Shown: one piece after another, positions 16,598 through 25,372 of the stretch
Numbering within the stretch: position 1 is the first letter of the stretch
How the letters are laid out: every line of letters begins with the position of its first letter
DNA from: Enterovibrio nigricans DSM 22720
GTDB lineage: Bacteria > Pseudomonadota > Gammaproteobacteria > Enterobacterales > Vibrionaceae
NCBI RefSeq assembly: GCF_900167155.1
Contig: NZ_FUXU01000051.1
Location: 1 to 33,365 of the forward strand
DNA: 33,365 bases
Direction: 5' to 3'
Program-made: the position numbers and the translations under genes
Notes under the pieces: generated by a model
What the model saw: only the letters and a program-made list of their open reading frames with translations
Database searches by the model: none
Told to the model about the DNA's origin: nothing

Positions 16598-19500
16598 ATG
16601 AAAAGAATGTTGATTAACGCAACTCAAAAAGAAGAGTTGCGCGTCGCATTGGTTGACGGTCAGCGCCTATACGATCTAGATATCGAAAGCCCTGGTCATG
16701 AATCGAAAAAAGCAAACATCTATAAAGGCCGAATTACCCGCATTGAACCTAGTCTTGAAGCAGCTTTCGTAGACTACGGATCAGAGCGTCACGGTTTCCT
16801 TCCTCTTAAAGAAATTGCCCGCGAATATTTCCCAGACAATTACAGCTACCAAGGCCGTCCAAACATCAAAGAGGTGTTGAAAGAAGGCCAAGAAGTGATT
16901 GTTCAAGTAGATAAAGAAGAACGTGGTAACAAGGGTGCAGCCCTGACCACATTCATCTCGCTGGCTGGCAGCTATCTTGTATTGATGCCGAACAACCCTC
17001 GTGCTGGCGGTATTTCTCGCCGTATTGAAGGTGAAGAGCGTAGCCAACTGAAAGAAGCGATGTCTGGTCTGAAACTGCCTCAAGGCATGGGTCTGATCGT
17101 ACGTACTGCTGGTGTTGGTAAATCTGCAGAAGAACTTGAGTGGGACTTGAAATACCTCCTGAACAACTGGGAACGTATTCAAGGGGCCGCGGTATCTAAA
17201 GATGCACCTTTCCTGATTTATCAAGAAAGTGATGTTATCGCTCGCGCATTCCGTGATTACTTACGTCGTGATATCGGCGAAGTACTGATCGACAGCGAGA
17301 AAGTATTCAATCAGGCTCGTGAACGTATTCAAGCGACCCGCCCTGACTTCCTAAGTCGCGTGAAACGCTATGAAGGCGAAGTTCCACTTTTCAGCCACTA
17401 CCAAATCGAAAGCCAGATTGAATCTGCATTCCAACGTGAAGTCCGCCTGCCGTCTGGTGGTTCGATTGTTATCGACCCAACAGAAGCTCTGACGTCTATC
17501 GACATCAACTCAGCACGTGCAACGAAAGGCTCTGACATCGAAGAAACTGCGCTTCAAACAAACTTGGAAGCAGCAGATGAAATCGCGCGTCAACTACGTC
17601 TGCGTGACCTAGGTGGTCTGGTTGTTATCGACTTTATCGATATGACACCAGTTCGTCACCAACGCGAAGTAGAAAACCGCCTTCGCGAAGCCGTTCGTAT
17701 GGATCGTGCTCGCGTTCAAATTGGCCGTATCTCACGTTTCGGTCTATTGGAAATGTCACGTCAACGCCTGAGTCCTTCTCTGGCAGAAGCTAGCCACCAT
17801 ATCTGCCCTCGCTGTACAGGTACGGGTGTTATCCGTGACAACGAATCCCTCTCACTGTCTATTCTTCGTCTGATCGAAGAAGAAGCACTGAAAGAAAACA
17901 CATCTCAGGTCATGGCGATTGTCCCTGTTCCTGTTGCCTCGTACTTGTTGAACGAAAAGCGTCGCTCAGTGCAACACGTTGAGAAATACCACAACGTACG
18001 CGTCGTCATTGTACCTAACGCAAACATGGAAACGCCTCACTTTGAAGTGGTTCGTGTTCGTGGTGGCGATGAGAACACAACGCTCTCTTACCACTTACCA
18101 GAACAGTTGGATGCAATTCGCGAAGCTGAAAAAGAAGATGCACCAGCAGAACGTGTAGTGAAAAAGCGCGAAGAGCCGGCACTGCAGAGCTTCACTGCTC
18201 CTTCAGCACCTGCCTCTGCGCCAAAAGCTGCAGCTACAGTTGCAGACGCGAATAAACCAGGCCTATTCACACGTTTGGTTTCGTTCATCTCTGGTTTGTT
18301 CACAAGCACAGAAGAAGAACAACCAGAAGCGCCGAAACGCGAATCTCGTAACCGTCGCGATCACAAACGCTCACAAGACCGCACCCGTCGTGGTACACGC
18401 AATAACCAGCGTGACGAAAACACGAATGGTAAGAATGCGGAACGTGGCGAGAAGAAGCCGCGTCGTAAAGAACGCGTAGAGCCAACTGAGCAAACTGAAG
18501 AGCGTCAGGAAAAGCCTGCGAAGAAGCAAAACCGCAAGCCACAAACTGAGAAATCTGATCAGCGCCAGCAAGCGAAAGCTGTTAAGCCTGTGAAAGAAGA
18601 GGCTCAAGTTGCTAAGCAAGAAGAAAAAGCGGAAAAGACGGAGAAAGTAAAACAACGCCGTCAACGTCGCAAGCTAAGCAAAAAAGTGCGTGTTGCTGAT
18701 GCAGCATTAGAGCAAGACGTGACCGTTGCAGCTAACCCATTACAAGAAATGGGCAAAGCAATGGCATCTGAAGCGAAAGCAGAAGAGCCTACCGTAGACA
18801 CGTTCGAGAAAAGCTCAACGAACGAAAATGGCGAGCCGCGTGAAGAAAAACGCCGCAACCGCCGTTCTCCGCGCCACCTTCGTGCAAGCGGCCAACGCCG
18901 TCGTCGCAGTAACCGTGAAGACAATGAATCAGTCACTACTGAGCATGCTCTTGACCAACTCGACATGATGGAAACCGCAGTATCTGTTGTGGAAAAACGT
19001 GCGAACGTTGTTCTTAAGTCAGGTGTAGCATCACCAGAAATGGCGATGGGCAAAGTGTGGCCGTCAAAAGCGGCGGCAAAAGCACCTGTTGTTGCAGAAG
19101 TCACGGTTGAAACACCCGTTGTTGAAGAAGCACCAGTAGCGGCGGTAAACGCGCCTAAACATGGTGGTGTTGCATTCCCAGAAATGGCAATGGGCAAAGT
19201 GATCGCGCGCCGTTCTGCACCAACTGTACTGGAAGAAAAAGCGAAATCAGAAGGTGCCGATGCACTGAGTGAAGAGCTACCAGTTGCCGTTAAAGCACCC
19301 GTTGTTGAAGCTGTTGAAGAAACAGTCGCCGAAGAAGCAGTTGTCGAAGCGAAGTCTGACGATGTTGCTGAAAAGGCCGACGTTAAGGAAGCGATCAACA
19401 CTAGCGAAATTGCAGCAGTTGAACCAACGAAACCTGCAAAAGCGCCAGTGGTTCGTTATAGCTGTGTAACCGCACCGATGGCTAAAGCTCCGGCACCGGA

Positions 19501-19630
19501 AAACAGTGACGCGCCAATCAACGTTGCGATTGCTGAGTTCCGCTCTGAGCATGAGAAAACCAAGCAAGCAGGTAGTGAAACGGCAACAAACCGTGCCGCT
19601 GCACCTGCGACAAAGCCTAATTACTCTTAA
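16598..19630 (+). CDS. rne: Ribonuclease E
   Basis: RNase E is the endonuclease and scaffold of the RNA degradosome, acting in mRNA decay and in rRNA and tRNA processing at the inner membrane. ATG 16598 ([10 protein letters not shown]) is the conserved start; the frame's upstream ATG at 16538 adds 20 unrelated residues. The S1 domain is at about 35-120. The DNase I-like core includes [17 protein letters not shown] and VIDFIDM with the Mg-binding aspartates, and the Zn-link CPRCTGTG sits at about 403-410. From about 530 the tail is disordered, with Arg/Lys-rich RNA-binding blocks, Ala/Val/Glu-rich repeats, two copies of GVA(S/F)PEMAMGKV, and a C-terminal [11 protein letters not shown] region like the PNPase-binding end of E. 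coli. Length is 1010 residues. Confidence 0.96.
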   Translation: MKRMLINATQKEELRVALVDGQRLYDLDIESPGHESKKANIYKGRITRIEPSLEAAFVDYGSERHGFLPLKEIAREYFPDNYSYQGRPNIKEVLKEGQEVIVQVDKEERGNKGAALTTFISLAGSYLVLMPNNPRAGGISRRIEGEERSQLKEAMSGLKLPQGMGLIVRTAGVGKSAEELEWDLKYLLNNWERIQGAAVSKDAPFLIYQESDVIARAFRDYLRRDIGEVLIDSEKVFNQARERIQATRPDFLSRVKRYEGEVPLFSHYQIESQIESAFQREVRLPSGGSIVIDPTEALTSIDINSARATKGSDIEETALQTNLEAADEIARQLRLRDLGGLVVIDFIDMTPVRHQREVENRLREAVRMDRARVQIGRISRFGLLEMSRQRLSPSLAEASHHICPRCTGTGVIRDNESLSLSILRLIEEEALKENTSQVMAIVPVPVASYLLNEKRRSVQHVEKYHNVRVVIVPNANMETPHFEVVRVRGGDENTTLSYHLPEQLDAIREAEKEDAPAERVVKKREEPALQSFTAPSAPASAPKAAATVADANKPGLFTRLVSFISGLFTSTEEEQPEAPKRESRNRRDHKRSQDRTRRGTRNNQRDENTNGKNAERGEKKPRRKERVEPTEQTEERQEKPAKKQNRKPQTEKSDQRQQAKAVKPVKEEAQVAKQEEKAEKTEKVKQRRQRRKLSKKVRVADAALEQDVTVAANPLQEMGKAMASEAKAEEPTVDTFEKSSTNENGEPREEKRRNRRSPRHLRASGQRRRRSNREDNESVTTEHALDQLDMMETAVSVVEKRANVVLKSGVASPEMAMGKVWPSKAAAKAPVVAEVTVETPVVEEAPVAAVNAPKHGGVAFPEMAMGKVIARRSAPTVLEEKAKSEGADALSEELPVAVKAPVVEAVEETVAEEAVVEAKSDDVAEKADVKEAINTSEIAAVEPTKPAKAPVVRYSCVTAPMAKAPAPENSDAPINVAIAEFRSEHEKTKQAGSETATNRAAAPATKPNYS

Positions 19631-19650
19631 CCGATAATTAGTCATTGAAG

Positions 19651-19676
19651 AAGAGCCATGCCCTGTCATGGCTCTT
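19651..19676 (+). terminator. rne terminator
   Basis: The 10-bp stem AAGAGCCATG/CATGGCTCTT with loop CCCTGT is followed by a run of Ts, 20 bp after the rne stop. Confidence 0.88.
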
Positions 19677-19792
19677 TTTTTATCTCTCCAATTTGTACTA
19701 CACACACAACCTTCTTCTTTCGACGTGTAACGATTTTTCTTTGTAACTTATTGAAAAAACCACCTAGATCGTTCACAAAAACATCACCAACA

Positions 19793-19821
19793 TTGAACAA
19801 AATCACACTTTTAGGTAGTAT
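19793..19821 (+). promoter_or_regulatory. Candidate promoter upstream of small ORF and sulP
   Basis: TTGAAC (19793-19798) and TAGTAT (19816-19821) are 17 bp apart. A transcript starting near 19828 would cover the 24-codon ORF at 19894 and the inverted repeat before sulP. The rest of the 19677-20084 gap shows nothing else recognisable. Confidence 0.4.
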
Positions 19822-19893
19822 TCGCAGGCGTTATGCCAATGTGATTAAACATCTAAACAAAATTTGTGCTGAATTCATCGCGAAAGTGGAGTT

Positions 19894-19968
19894 ATGAGTG
19901 CAGAAAATGGTGGGCTAACACCAAAACAGAACAATACTGTATTTAATAAATTGCATATGCACGACTGA
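19894..19968 (+). CDS. Small ORF, 24 codons, upstream of sulP (unrecognised)
   Basis: ATG 19894 has a GTGGAG ribosome-site-like sequence 2-8 bp upstream and follows a plausible promoter by about 70 nt. The product would start MSAENGGLTPKQNN and end LHMHD; it is hydrophilic, without a membrane segment. I do not recognise it. It could be a leader peptide, a small protein or chance. An inverted repeat and sulP follow within 120 bp. Confidence 0.25.
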   Translation: MSAENGGLTPKQNNTVFNKLHMHD

Positions 19969-19990
19969 TTAGATGATTAGACATGTTGGT

Positions 19991-20042
19991 AATATACCCA
20001 AGCCACCTAATGACGGTATGTGTTAGAAAGCTTGGGTATATT
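19991..20042. repeat. Inverted repeat, Vibrio-type intergenic element (candidate)
   Basis: The arms AATATACCCAAGC and GCTTGGGTATATT are perfect complements of 13 bases, separated by about 26 bp. I recall similar ATACCCAAGC elements being frequent between genes in Vibrio genomes, so this may be a dispersed repeat. Only one copy is present in this window. It sits just before sulP and would fold in its mRNA leader. Confidence 0.5.
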
Positions 20043-20084
20043 GAATAGTCAAATAACTTAATAATTAAGAAGTAACCCAATACG

Positions 20085-21641
20085 ATGTTTGAATTTCCCA
20101 AGTTTCCACAACACTCTGTGAAAAACGACGTATTGTCGGGATTAACAGTTGCGCTGGCACTCGTGCCTGAAGCTGTTGCTTTCGCTTTCGTTGCAGGTGT
20201 CGACCCAATGGTTGGCCTCTATGCTGCATTCATTATGGGACTGCTAACGTCCATTTTGGGCGGTCGTCCCGGCATGATTTCAGGTGCAACAGGTGCAATG
20301 GCGGTTGTTATGGTCAGCCTTGTTGCTGAGCACGGCATTCAATACCTCTTTGCGGCCGTTATGCTTGCTGGCTTGATTCAAATTTCAGCTGGCGTATTCA
20401 AGCTCGGTAAATTTATTCGCATGGTTCCCCACCCTGTAATGATTGGCTTTGTTAACGGCCTTGCGATCGTAATTTTCCTTGCTCAGCTCGGGCAATTCCA
20501 AGTGCCAGGTGCGAATGGTGACATGGAGTGGCTTCAAGGCGAGCAGATGTACCTCATGCTGGGTCTTGTCGCTATCACGATGGCAATCATACATTTCCTT
20601 CCAAAACTGACTACCTCAGTACCTTCCTCTTTGGTCGCGATCGTCGGTGTGACGGCGGCAGTGGTACTTCTGGATTTGGATACTCGCAACGTCGTTGATT
20701 TCTTACGTTCAATGAGCGGTGATGAAAATGCAACACTGGCAGGAACCTTGCCAACGTTTGCGTTCCCAACCGTTCCTTTCAACCTGGAAACGCTCTACAT
20801 CATTCTTCCTTACGCGTTGATTCTGGCTGCCGTTGGATTGATTGAATCACTGCTAACGCTGACCGTTGTTGATGAAATGACAGGGACACGCGGGCACGGT
20901 AATCGCGAATGTATGGGACAAGGTGTAGCCAATGTAACGTGTTCAGTATTTGGTGCGATGGGCGGCTGTGCCATGATTGGCCAATCGATGATCAACGTGA
21001 ACTCTGGTGGTCGCGGTCGTTTGTCCGGTATCGTGGCAGCAATTGCGCTACTTTGCTTCATCCTATTCACCTCTTCACTGATTGAGATGATCCCGCTGGC
21101 TGCGCTGGTAGGTGTAATGTTTATGGTCGTTATTGGTACGTTCGAGTGGGCAACGTTTAAACTGGCTCGCCGCGTACCTAAACGTGATTTCTTTGTCATC
21201 GTGCTCGTTACAGTCGTTACCGTATTAACTGACCTTGCGATTGCGGTCATCGTGGGTGTCATCGTGTCCGCACTGATGTTTGCATGGGAGCATGCAAAGC
21301 ACATTTTTGCTTCTAGTTATACTAATGAGCAAGGCTCTAAAGTGTACGAAGTGAACGGTCCTCTGTTCTTCGGTTCAGTCGCTAATTTCTTAGAGCTATT
21401 CGATGCGACTAACGACCCTCAAGATGTCATTGTCGATTTCGAAAAATCTCGCGTTGCAGACCATTCGGCCATTGAAGCAATCGACACCTTGGCAGAGCGC
21501 TATAATAAAGCAGGTAAAACGCTGCATCTTCGTCATCTATCTCAAGACTGTCGAGCACTACTCACCAAAGCGGGTAGTTTGGTCGAAATCAACCACATCG
21601 AAGATCCGAGTTATAAAGTAGCGGATGACCTACTGGGTTAA
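20085..21641 (+). CDS. SulP family inorganic anion transporter
   Basis: SulP/SLC26 proteins carry sulfate, bicarbonate or other anions across the inner membrane. The membrane domain covers about residues 10-400, with the family start [23 protein letters not shown] (17-39), [17 protein letters not shown] (about 59-75), [12 protein letters not shown], and the central [25 protein letters not shown] cytoplasmic STAS domain follows (about 420-510; [20 protein letters not shown]). Length is 518 residues. The ribosome site is weak. The position after rne is conserved in Vibrio as I recall. The substrate cannot be named; bicarbonate is possible as in some marine bacteria. Confidence 0.9.
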   Translation: MFEFPKFPQHSVKNDVLSGLTVALALVPEAVAFAFVAGVDPMVGLYAAFIMGLLTSILGGRPGMISGATGAMAVVMVSLVAEHGIQYLFAAVMLAGLIQISAGVFKLGKFIRMVPHPVMIGFVNGLAIVIFLAQLGQFQVPGANGDMEWLQGEQMYLMLGLVAITMAIIHFLPKLTTSVPSSLVAIVGVTAAVVLLDLDTRNVVDFLRSMSGDENATLAGTLPTFAFPTVPFNLETLYIILPYALILAAVGLIESLLTLTVVDEMTGTRGHGNRECMGQGVANVTCSVFGAMGGCAMIGQSMINVNSGGRGRLSGIVAAIALLCFILFTSSLIEMIPLAALVGVMFMVVIGTFEWATFKLARRVPKRDFFVIVLVTVVTVLTDLAIAVIVGVIVSALMFAWEHAKHIFASSYTNEQGSKVYEVNGPLFFGSVANFLELFDATNDPQDVIVDFEKSRVADHSAIEAIDTLAERYNKAGKTLHLRHLSQDCRALLTKAGSLVEINHIEDPSYKVADDLLG

Positions 21642-21672
21642 TACCCAACATCATTCACCCGTCGATTAATAA

Positions 21673-21700
21673 AAAAAGCGAGCCTTATAGCTCGCTTTTT
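21673..21700 (+). terminator. sulP terminator
   Basis: The stem AGCGAGC/GCTCGCT with loop CTTATA, preceded by As and followed by Ts, lies 35 bp after the sulP stop. It can also serve the minus-strand regulator that ends at 21730. Confidence 0.87.
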
Positions 21701-21729
21701 TGTCATCTTTTTCTGGTCGGCATAGGACG

Positions 21730-22443
21730 TTACGACCCATGCTTTTCTTGAACTTCATTCTCGGAATCATCACACAGTGACATATAGTGCTGGAAATTCT
21801 TGTTGTCGCTTAATTCAAAATCATCATCCAGCAAAACTACATGCTGGATTCTATCAACACGAAAACTCCTATAGGCATTCCTTAATTCACACCAAGCAAC
21901 GAGCGTCCAGACCTTCCCCCAGTAAACCTGTCCAAGAGGCTGAATAACACGCGAAGTACACACGCCTTCTCCTGTTTCATAATCCATACGGATTTTCCGT
22001 TTAAGGGTAGCGGCTTCACGCAAGAGCTCGCTGCATGATGCTGTTTCGCTATGAGCAAAGAATGAGGGTACAGCTAAAGGAAAGGTCTCAAGCTGCGCTT
22101 TCAAATGATCTGGCAATACAGAGTGTATTTTTCGCGAGGCCGACTCTGAAGCGACAGAGAGGCATTTATCCGACCACGCTCGAACCATCTGCATGCCAAG
22201 TTCGAGGGCCAACATCTCTTCTTCAGTAAACATCAATGGAGGTAAATGGGAGCCTTTTCCAAGCAAATATCCAATCCCCGTCTCTCCTTCTATAGGCACT
22301 CCAGACGTTTGCAGGGACTAGATATTTCGGTAAATCGTACGTTCGCTGACACTTAACTCTTCAGCTAAGTTTTTCGCCGTCACTGCGTAACGCTTACTAC
22401 GCAGCAAGGTCAACAACTCAAAAAAACGCTCCGATTTACTCAT
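21730..22443 (-). pseudogene. WYL-domain (YafY-type) transcriptional regulator interrupted by an amber codon
   Basis: Read from ATG 22443, the frame encodes an HTH-11/DeoR-like N-terminus (SERFFELLTLLRSKRY, then AEELSVSERTIYRNI) and continues in the same frame into the WYL domain (KRKIRMDYETGEG, VWTLVAWCELRNAYRSFRVDRI). Codon 42 is TAG (22320-22318), where relatives usually have a residue such as glutamine in the recognition-helix end RDIQSL. A single C-to-T change of CAG would explain it. The remainder, 195 codons, is open. A GTG at 22299 could nominally restart translation but would lack the DNA-binding domain. The gene is 12 bp downstream of the monooxygenase gene it probably controls. Suppression or sequence error cannot be excluded. 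Confidence 0.82.
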
Positions 22444-22455
22444 TATTCATTCCCG

Positions 22456-22782
22456 TTAAGCGGATTGTGCGCAATCACTCATAACATTCATTTTGAGGGT
22501 TTCATGGGACATCACAACTGATTCTTCCTCTATATGTGAAATCATGTTCCTCGCAGATTCATGATTCATAAAGTCATCATAAGCTGCTTTTGCATTTTCC
22601 ATCGAGTCCCAGTAAGTAATATCCGTCCACGTTTGTGAACTTTCATCAACGCTTAGCGAGCGGTAAAGGAATCCGGCGCTTTGCGTGACAAAAGACACGG
22701 TTGCTTCTGAATCAGCCAGAAATTTAGCCTCATTGGCGCCCTCTTTCAGTTTGAATCTAACGGTTTCAACAATATTTTCCAT
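22456..22782 (-). CDS. Small antibiotic-biosynthesis-monooxygenase (ABM) domain protein
   Basis: This 108-residue single-domain protein has the ferredoxin-like ABM fold, seen in the pattern ETVRFKLKEGANEAKFLADSE, VTQSAGFLYRSLSVDES, WTDITYWDSMENAKAAYDDFMNH. Such proteins include quinol monooxygenases and many of unknown substrate. AAAGGAGAGA ends 6 bp before ATG 22782; a GTG 15 codons upstream is rejected because it falls at the edge of the operator. The gene heads a two-gene unit with the broken WYL regulator, an arrangement common for YafY-type regulators and ABM proteins. A perfect palindrome lies 46 bp upstream of the start. Its enzymatic role is unknown. Confidence 0.8.
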   Translation of the reverse strand: MENIVETVRFKLKEGANEAKFLADSEATVSFVTQSAGFLYRSLSVDESSQTWTDITYWDSMENAKAAYDDFMNHESARNMISHIEEESVVMSHETLKMNVMSDCAQSA

Positions 22783-22827
22783 GATGTTCTCTCCTTTTGT
22801 GTGGGGTTGAGAGAAGGTTACTGACAC

Positions 22828-22850
22828 CTACTGACAGAACCTGTCAGTAG
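22828..22850. promoter_or_regulatory. Palindromic operator, probable site for the WYL regulator
   Basis: The arms CTACTGACAG and CTGTCAGTAG are perfect complements of 10 bases around AAC. A further half-site ACTGACA lies just to the left (22820-22826). The site sits upstream of the monooxygenase gene and between it and miaE. The match to the neighbouring regulator is inference. Confidence 0.65.
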
Positions 22851-22917
22851 TGTTTATCCCCACTGGGCTCCACGTTATAATCGCCAGTCTCAACACGTTA
22901 AATAATCAGAACTATCA

Positions 22918-23697
22918 ATGTCGTTAAGCCTAGAACTAGAAAATTTACTTCAACCTGTCCGTGGATTTTTGCATTGCGAAACGCCGCAAGCTTGGATCGA
23001 TGAAGCCATCAAACCAGAAAATGAAACTATCCTTTTGCGTGACCACGCCAACTGTGAGTTAAAAGCCAGCCAGACGGCATTGTGGCTGATTCGCAAGTAC
23101 GCAATCGATGCCACCAGCAGCGGTTTATTACTTGAGTGGGCAAAGCCGTACGAGGATTTCGTCTACCGAGGCGTACGCGAGGGTATTTTCCATGCGAAAA
23201 AAAACGGTTTAAGCGCAACGTTAAAACCGAAAGAAGGCTTTGAGCATAGTCAGGACTTGATCGACAAAATGGTTCGACTGATTAAGGAAGAGTTCCACCA
23301 TTTCGAGCAAGTTATCGAAATCATGGATGCGAGAAAGATGCCTTATTCTCCACTCCATGCTGGACGTTATGCACGTGGTTTGATGTCAATTGTTCGCACT
23401 CACGAGCCAGCTACGCTCATCGATAAACTTATCATCGGTGCATATATCGAAGCACGCTCGTGTGAACGTTTCGCTAAAATCGCACCGCATCTCGATGAAG
23501 AGTTACGCAAGTTCTATATCTCTTTGCTTCGTTCTGAAGCGCGCCACTATCAAGATTACTTAAAATTGGCGGAAGCGATTGCAGGCAGCAACATCAGTGA
23601 TCGCGTTAAAGTGATTGGTGAAAAAGAAGCAGAGCTGATTTTAACGCCTGACGACACGTTTCGTTTCCACAGCGGTGTGCCTTCAATCGCCGCCTAA
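22918..23697 (+). CDS. miaE: tRNA-(ms2io6A)-hydroxylase
   Basis: MiaE is a non-haem di-iron monooxygenase that hydroxylates 2-methylthio-N6-isopentenyladenosine at position 37 of tRNAs reading U-starting codons, using oxygen. Visible iron-ligand motifs are DHANCELKASQTAL (about 41-54), KEEFHHFEQV (about 122-131), YIEARSCERFAKI (about 177-189) and SEARHYQDYL (about 207-216), the usual E...ExxH pairs. Length is 259 residues. The start MSLSLELENLL is plausible but its ribosome site is weak. It is transcribed divergently from the ABM gene, then spo0M follows 96 bp later. Confidence 0.92.
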   Translation: MSLSLELENLLQPVRGFLHCETPQAWIDEAIKPENETILLRDHANCELKASQTALWLIRKYAIDATSSGLLLEWAKPYEDFVYRGVREGIFHAKKNGLSATLKPKEGFEHSQDLIDKMVRLIKEEFHHFEQVIEIMDARKMPYSPLHAGRYARGLMSIVRTHEPATLIDKLIIGAYIEARSCERFAKIAPHLDEELRKFYISLLRSEARHYQDYLKLAEAIAGSNISDRVKVIGEKEAELILTPDDTFRFHSGVPSIAA

Positions 23698-23793
23698 TGA
23701 CAAACTTACCTCGGTTTTCTTAACCCTGTGCCTTGCACCCTTCGTGGAGTTTGTGTAAACAAGGTTTTGTGGATTTAACAAGGAACAATCAGC

Positions 23794-24534
23794 ATGTTCA
23801 AAAAGTTGAAAGCGTCACTCGGTATTGGCGCAACGACCGTAGACACCATTGTCGCCAACGCGTCACTCTATCAAGGGGAAACGTTAAAAGGCACGGTTCA
23901 CATCAAAGGTGGTGATGTAGAACAGCAAGTAGATGCCATTGCCCTAAAACTTTGTACCGAAGTAAAAGTGGAATCTGACTCTGGTGTCAGCTACCAGCCG
24001 TTTGTGCTGGGGCATATTCACGCCAATGACCCATTGGTAGTGCAACCCGGCGAAACGAAAGAAGTGCCGTTTGAATTGAAACTACATGATGAAGCCCCTA
24101 TCACCGCCATCAATGCCAAACTAAACCAAAGCCACGTATGGCTAGAGACATCTCTGGACATTGATTTTGCATTAGATCCAAAAGACCGAGACTACATCGA
24201 AATTCGTCCATTACCCGTCGTGCAGCGCATCATTGATACCATTGAGCGAGAAGGTTTCTCCATGGTGAAAGCCGATGTAGAAAAAGGCCAACTTCGTGGT
24301 AATGGCTTTATGTCGCGCTCTGGGTGCTACCAAGAACTTGAATTTAGAAACAGTGCCATGTTTAACCGAAAAGAGATCGAGCTCTCGTTTATCCTTGATG
24401 GTGGCGTGATCCATTGTCTTGCAGAAATCGATCGTTCATTTGGTCGAGGTGATACATATCGCTCATTCACTGTTTCTCGCGACGCATCCGACGGAGAGGT
24501 TCAACAAGCCCTCCGTGCCGTGCTTAGTGCTTAG
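23794..24534 (+). CDS. Spo0M-like (sporulation-control/arrestin-fold) protein
   Basis: The protein belongs to the Spo0M family of arrestin-like beta-sandwich proteins, found in Bacillus and in many non-sporulating gammaproteobacteria where the role is unknown. Typical features are the N-terminal MFKKLKASLGIGATTVDTIV, SLYQGETLKGTVHIKGG, and the central LNQSHVWLETSLDIDFALDP, with IEREGFSMVKADVEKG in the C-terminal half. Length is 246 residues. AAGGAA precedes the ATG. No signal peptide is seen, so it is cytoplasmic. A terminator follows. Confidence 0.85.
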   Translation: MFKKLKASLGIGATTVDTIVANASLYQGETLKGTVHIKGGDVEQQVDAIALKLCTEVKVESDSGVSYQPFVLGHIHANDPLVVQPGETKEVPFELKLHDEAPITAINAKLNQSHVWLETSLDIDFALDPKDRDYIEIRPLPVVQRIIDTIEREGFSMVKADVEKGQLRGNGFMSRSGCYQELEFRNSAMFNRKEIELSFILDGGVIHCLAEIDRSFGRGDTYRSFTVSRDASDGEVQQALRAVLSA

Positions 24535-24560
24535 CTTAGGCTCACAACGAAACATCATAG

Positions 24561-24584
24561 AAGCCTGCTACAGCAGGCTTTTTT
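24561..24584 (+). terminator. spo0M terminator
   Basis: The stem AAGCCTG/CAGGCTT with loop CTACAG is followed by TTTTTA, 25 bp after the stop. Confidence 0.85.
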
Positions 24585-24618
24585 ATACTCATCCCAGATG
24601 CATATGATACCGAGAACA

Positions 24619-25080
24619 TCAGAGCCAACGCCGCGTCGTACGCATGTAGTCAATGAATGCCTGACCAAATATCTTTGTTAGTGCCGACTCTTCAGGTTGG
24701 ATTTGGAATTTCGTCATATACAAAACAAATAACAGCACGGAAGCAATGGCGTAAGCACTGTCAAAGAAAACCCCACAGCCCACTAGAAACAGTGCCATTC
24801 CCAGATACATTGGGTTTCGAGTAAATCGATAAATGCCACTTTGCACCAGACTGGAACTCGATTCTGGCTTGATTGGATTTACCGTCGTTTTCTGGGCTTT
24901 AAACGCTAATACACCCGCAAGACATATGCCTGCCGACACGAATGTTAGAAAAGAAAACACAGCCAATCTTGGGGCGTGGTCAATACCCAAAATTCCGGCA
25001 CGTGCCGAAAGCCACCACATCCACGCAATAAATAGAAAAACCAGTGCCACTGGCGGGACTTTCAACTCAAGAAACTTCAT
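24619..25080 (-). CDS. Isoprenylcysteine carboxyl-methyltransferase-like membrane protein
   Basis: This is a small integral membrane protein of the ICMT/PEMT-like family. It has about four hydrophobic helices and the conserved C-terminal core SGIYRFTRNPMYLGM, followed by EESALTKIFGQAFIDYMRTTRRWL, which matches the SAM-binding region of the family. The bacterial substrates are generally unknown. ATG 25080 (MKFLELKVPP) is chosen because CAGGAG lies 8 bp upstream; the frame's earlier start adds 22 non-conserved residues. That gives 153 residues. It is transcribed divergently from the hydrolase gene. Confidence 0.85.
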   Translation of the reverse strand: MKFLELKVPPVALVFLFIAWMWWLSARAGILGIDHAPRLAVFSFLTFVSAGICLAGVLAFKAQKTTVNPIKPESSSSLVQSGIYRFTRNPMYLGMALFLVGCGVFFDSAYAIASVLLFVLYMTKFQIQPEESALTKIFGQAFIDYMRTTRRWL

Positions 25081-25372
25081 ATTCTTTCTCCTGGCGCTCG
25101 AATTAATCTTGTTACCGCAAAGTTTAAATAAGCGCGTACTTTTCAAGACGAAGATGATTAAACTCGCTATCTACCCAAGTGCACAACCTGACATTGGCAA
25201 TGACCCTAATTATCGAGAAGTGAGTCTAAAAGGCATTGCCGAGTAACCGCGAATTGATTAACAAGGCCACATGAAGACCCGCAGCATACAAACAATGTTT
25301 ACTACCATTGTTTGTCACCACAAAGGGCGTAAAATTCTAACCAACGCCGCTCTTTTAGATGGACATAATAAG

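Noticed and set aside
18661-19401. 246-codon frame antisense to rne
   Set aside because: It is low-complexity Ser/Thr/Ala text produced by the Ala/Val/Glu-rich coding strand of the RNase E tail; no start signals or family features.
19658-19897. 79-codon frame after rne
   Set aside because: It begins inside the rne terminator and has no ribosome site or homology that I recognise.
20810-21304. 164-codon frame antisense to sulP
   Set aside because: It mirrors the transporter's codon bias and lacks a ribosome site or recognisable domain.
21730-22299. WYL regulator fragment as an independent gene starting at GTG 22299
   Set aside because: The upstream sequence continues the same family in frame with one amber codon; a start here would remove the DNA-binding domain.
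22783-22827. Upstream GTG start for the ABM-domain protein
   Set aside because: It falls at the edge of the palindromic operator, and a strong AAAGGAGAGA site points to ATG 22782.
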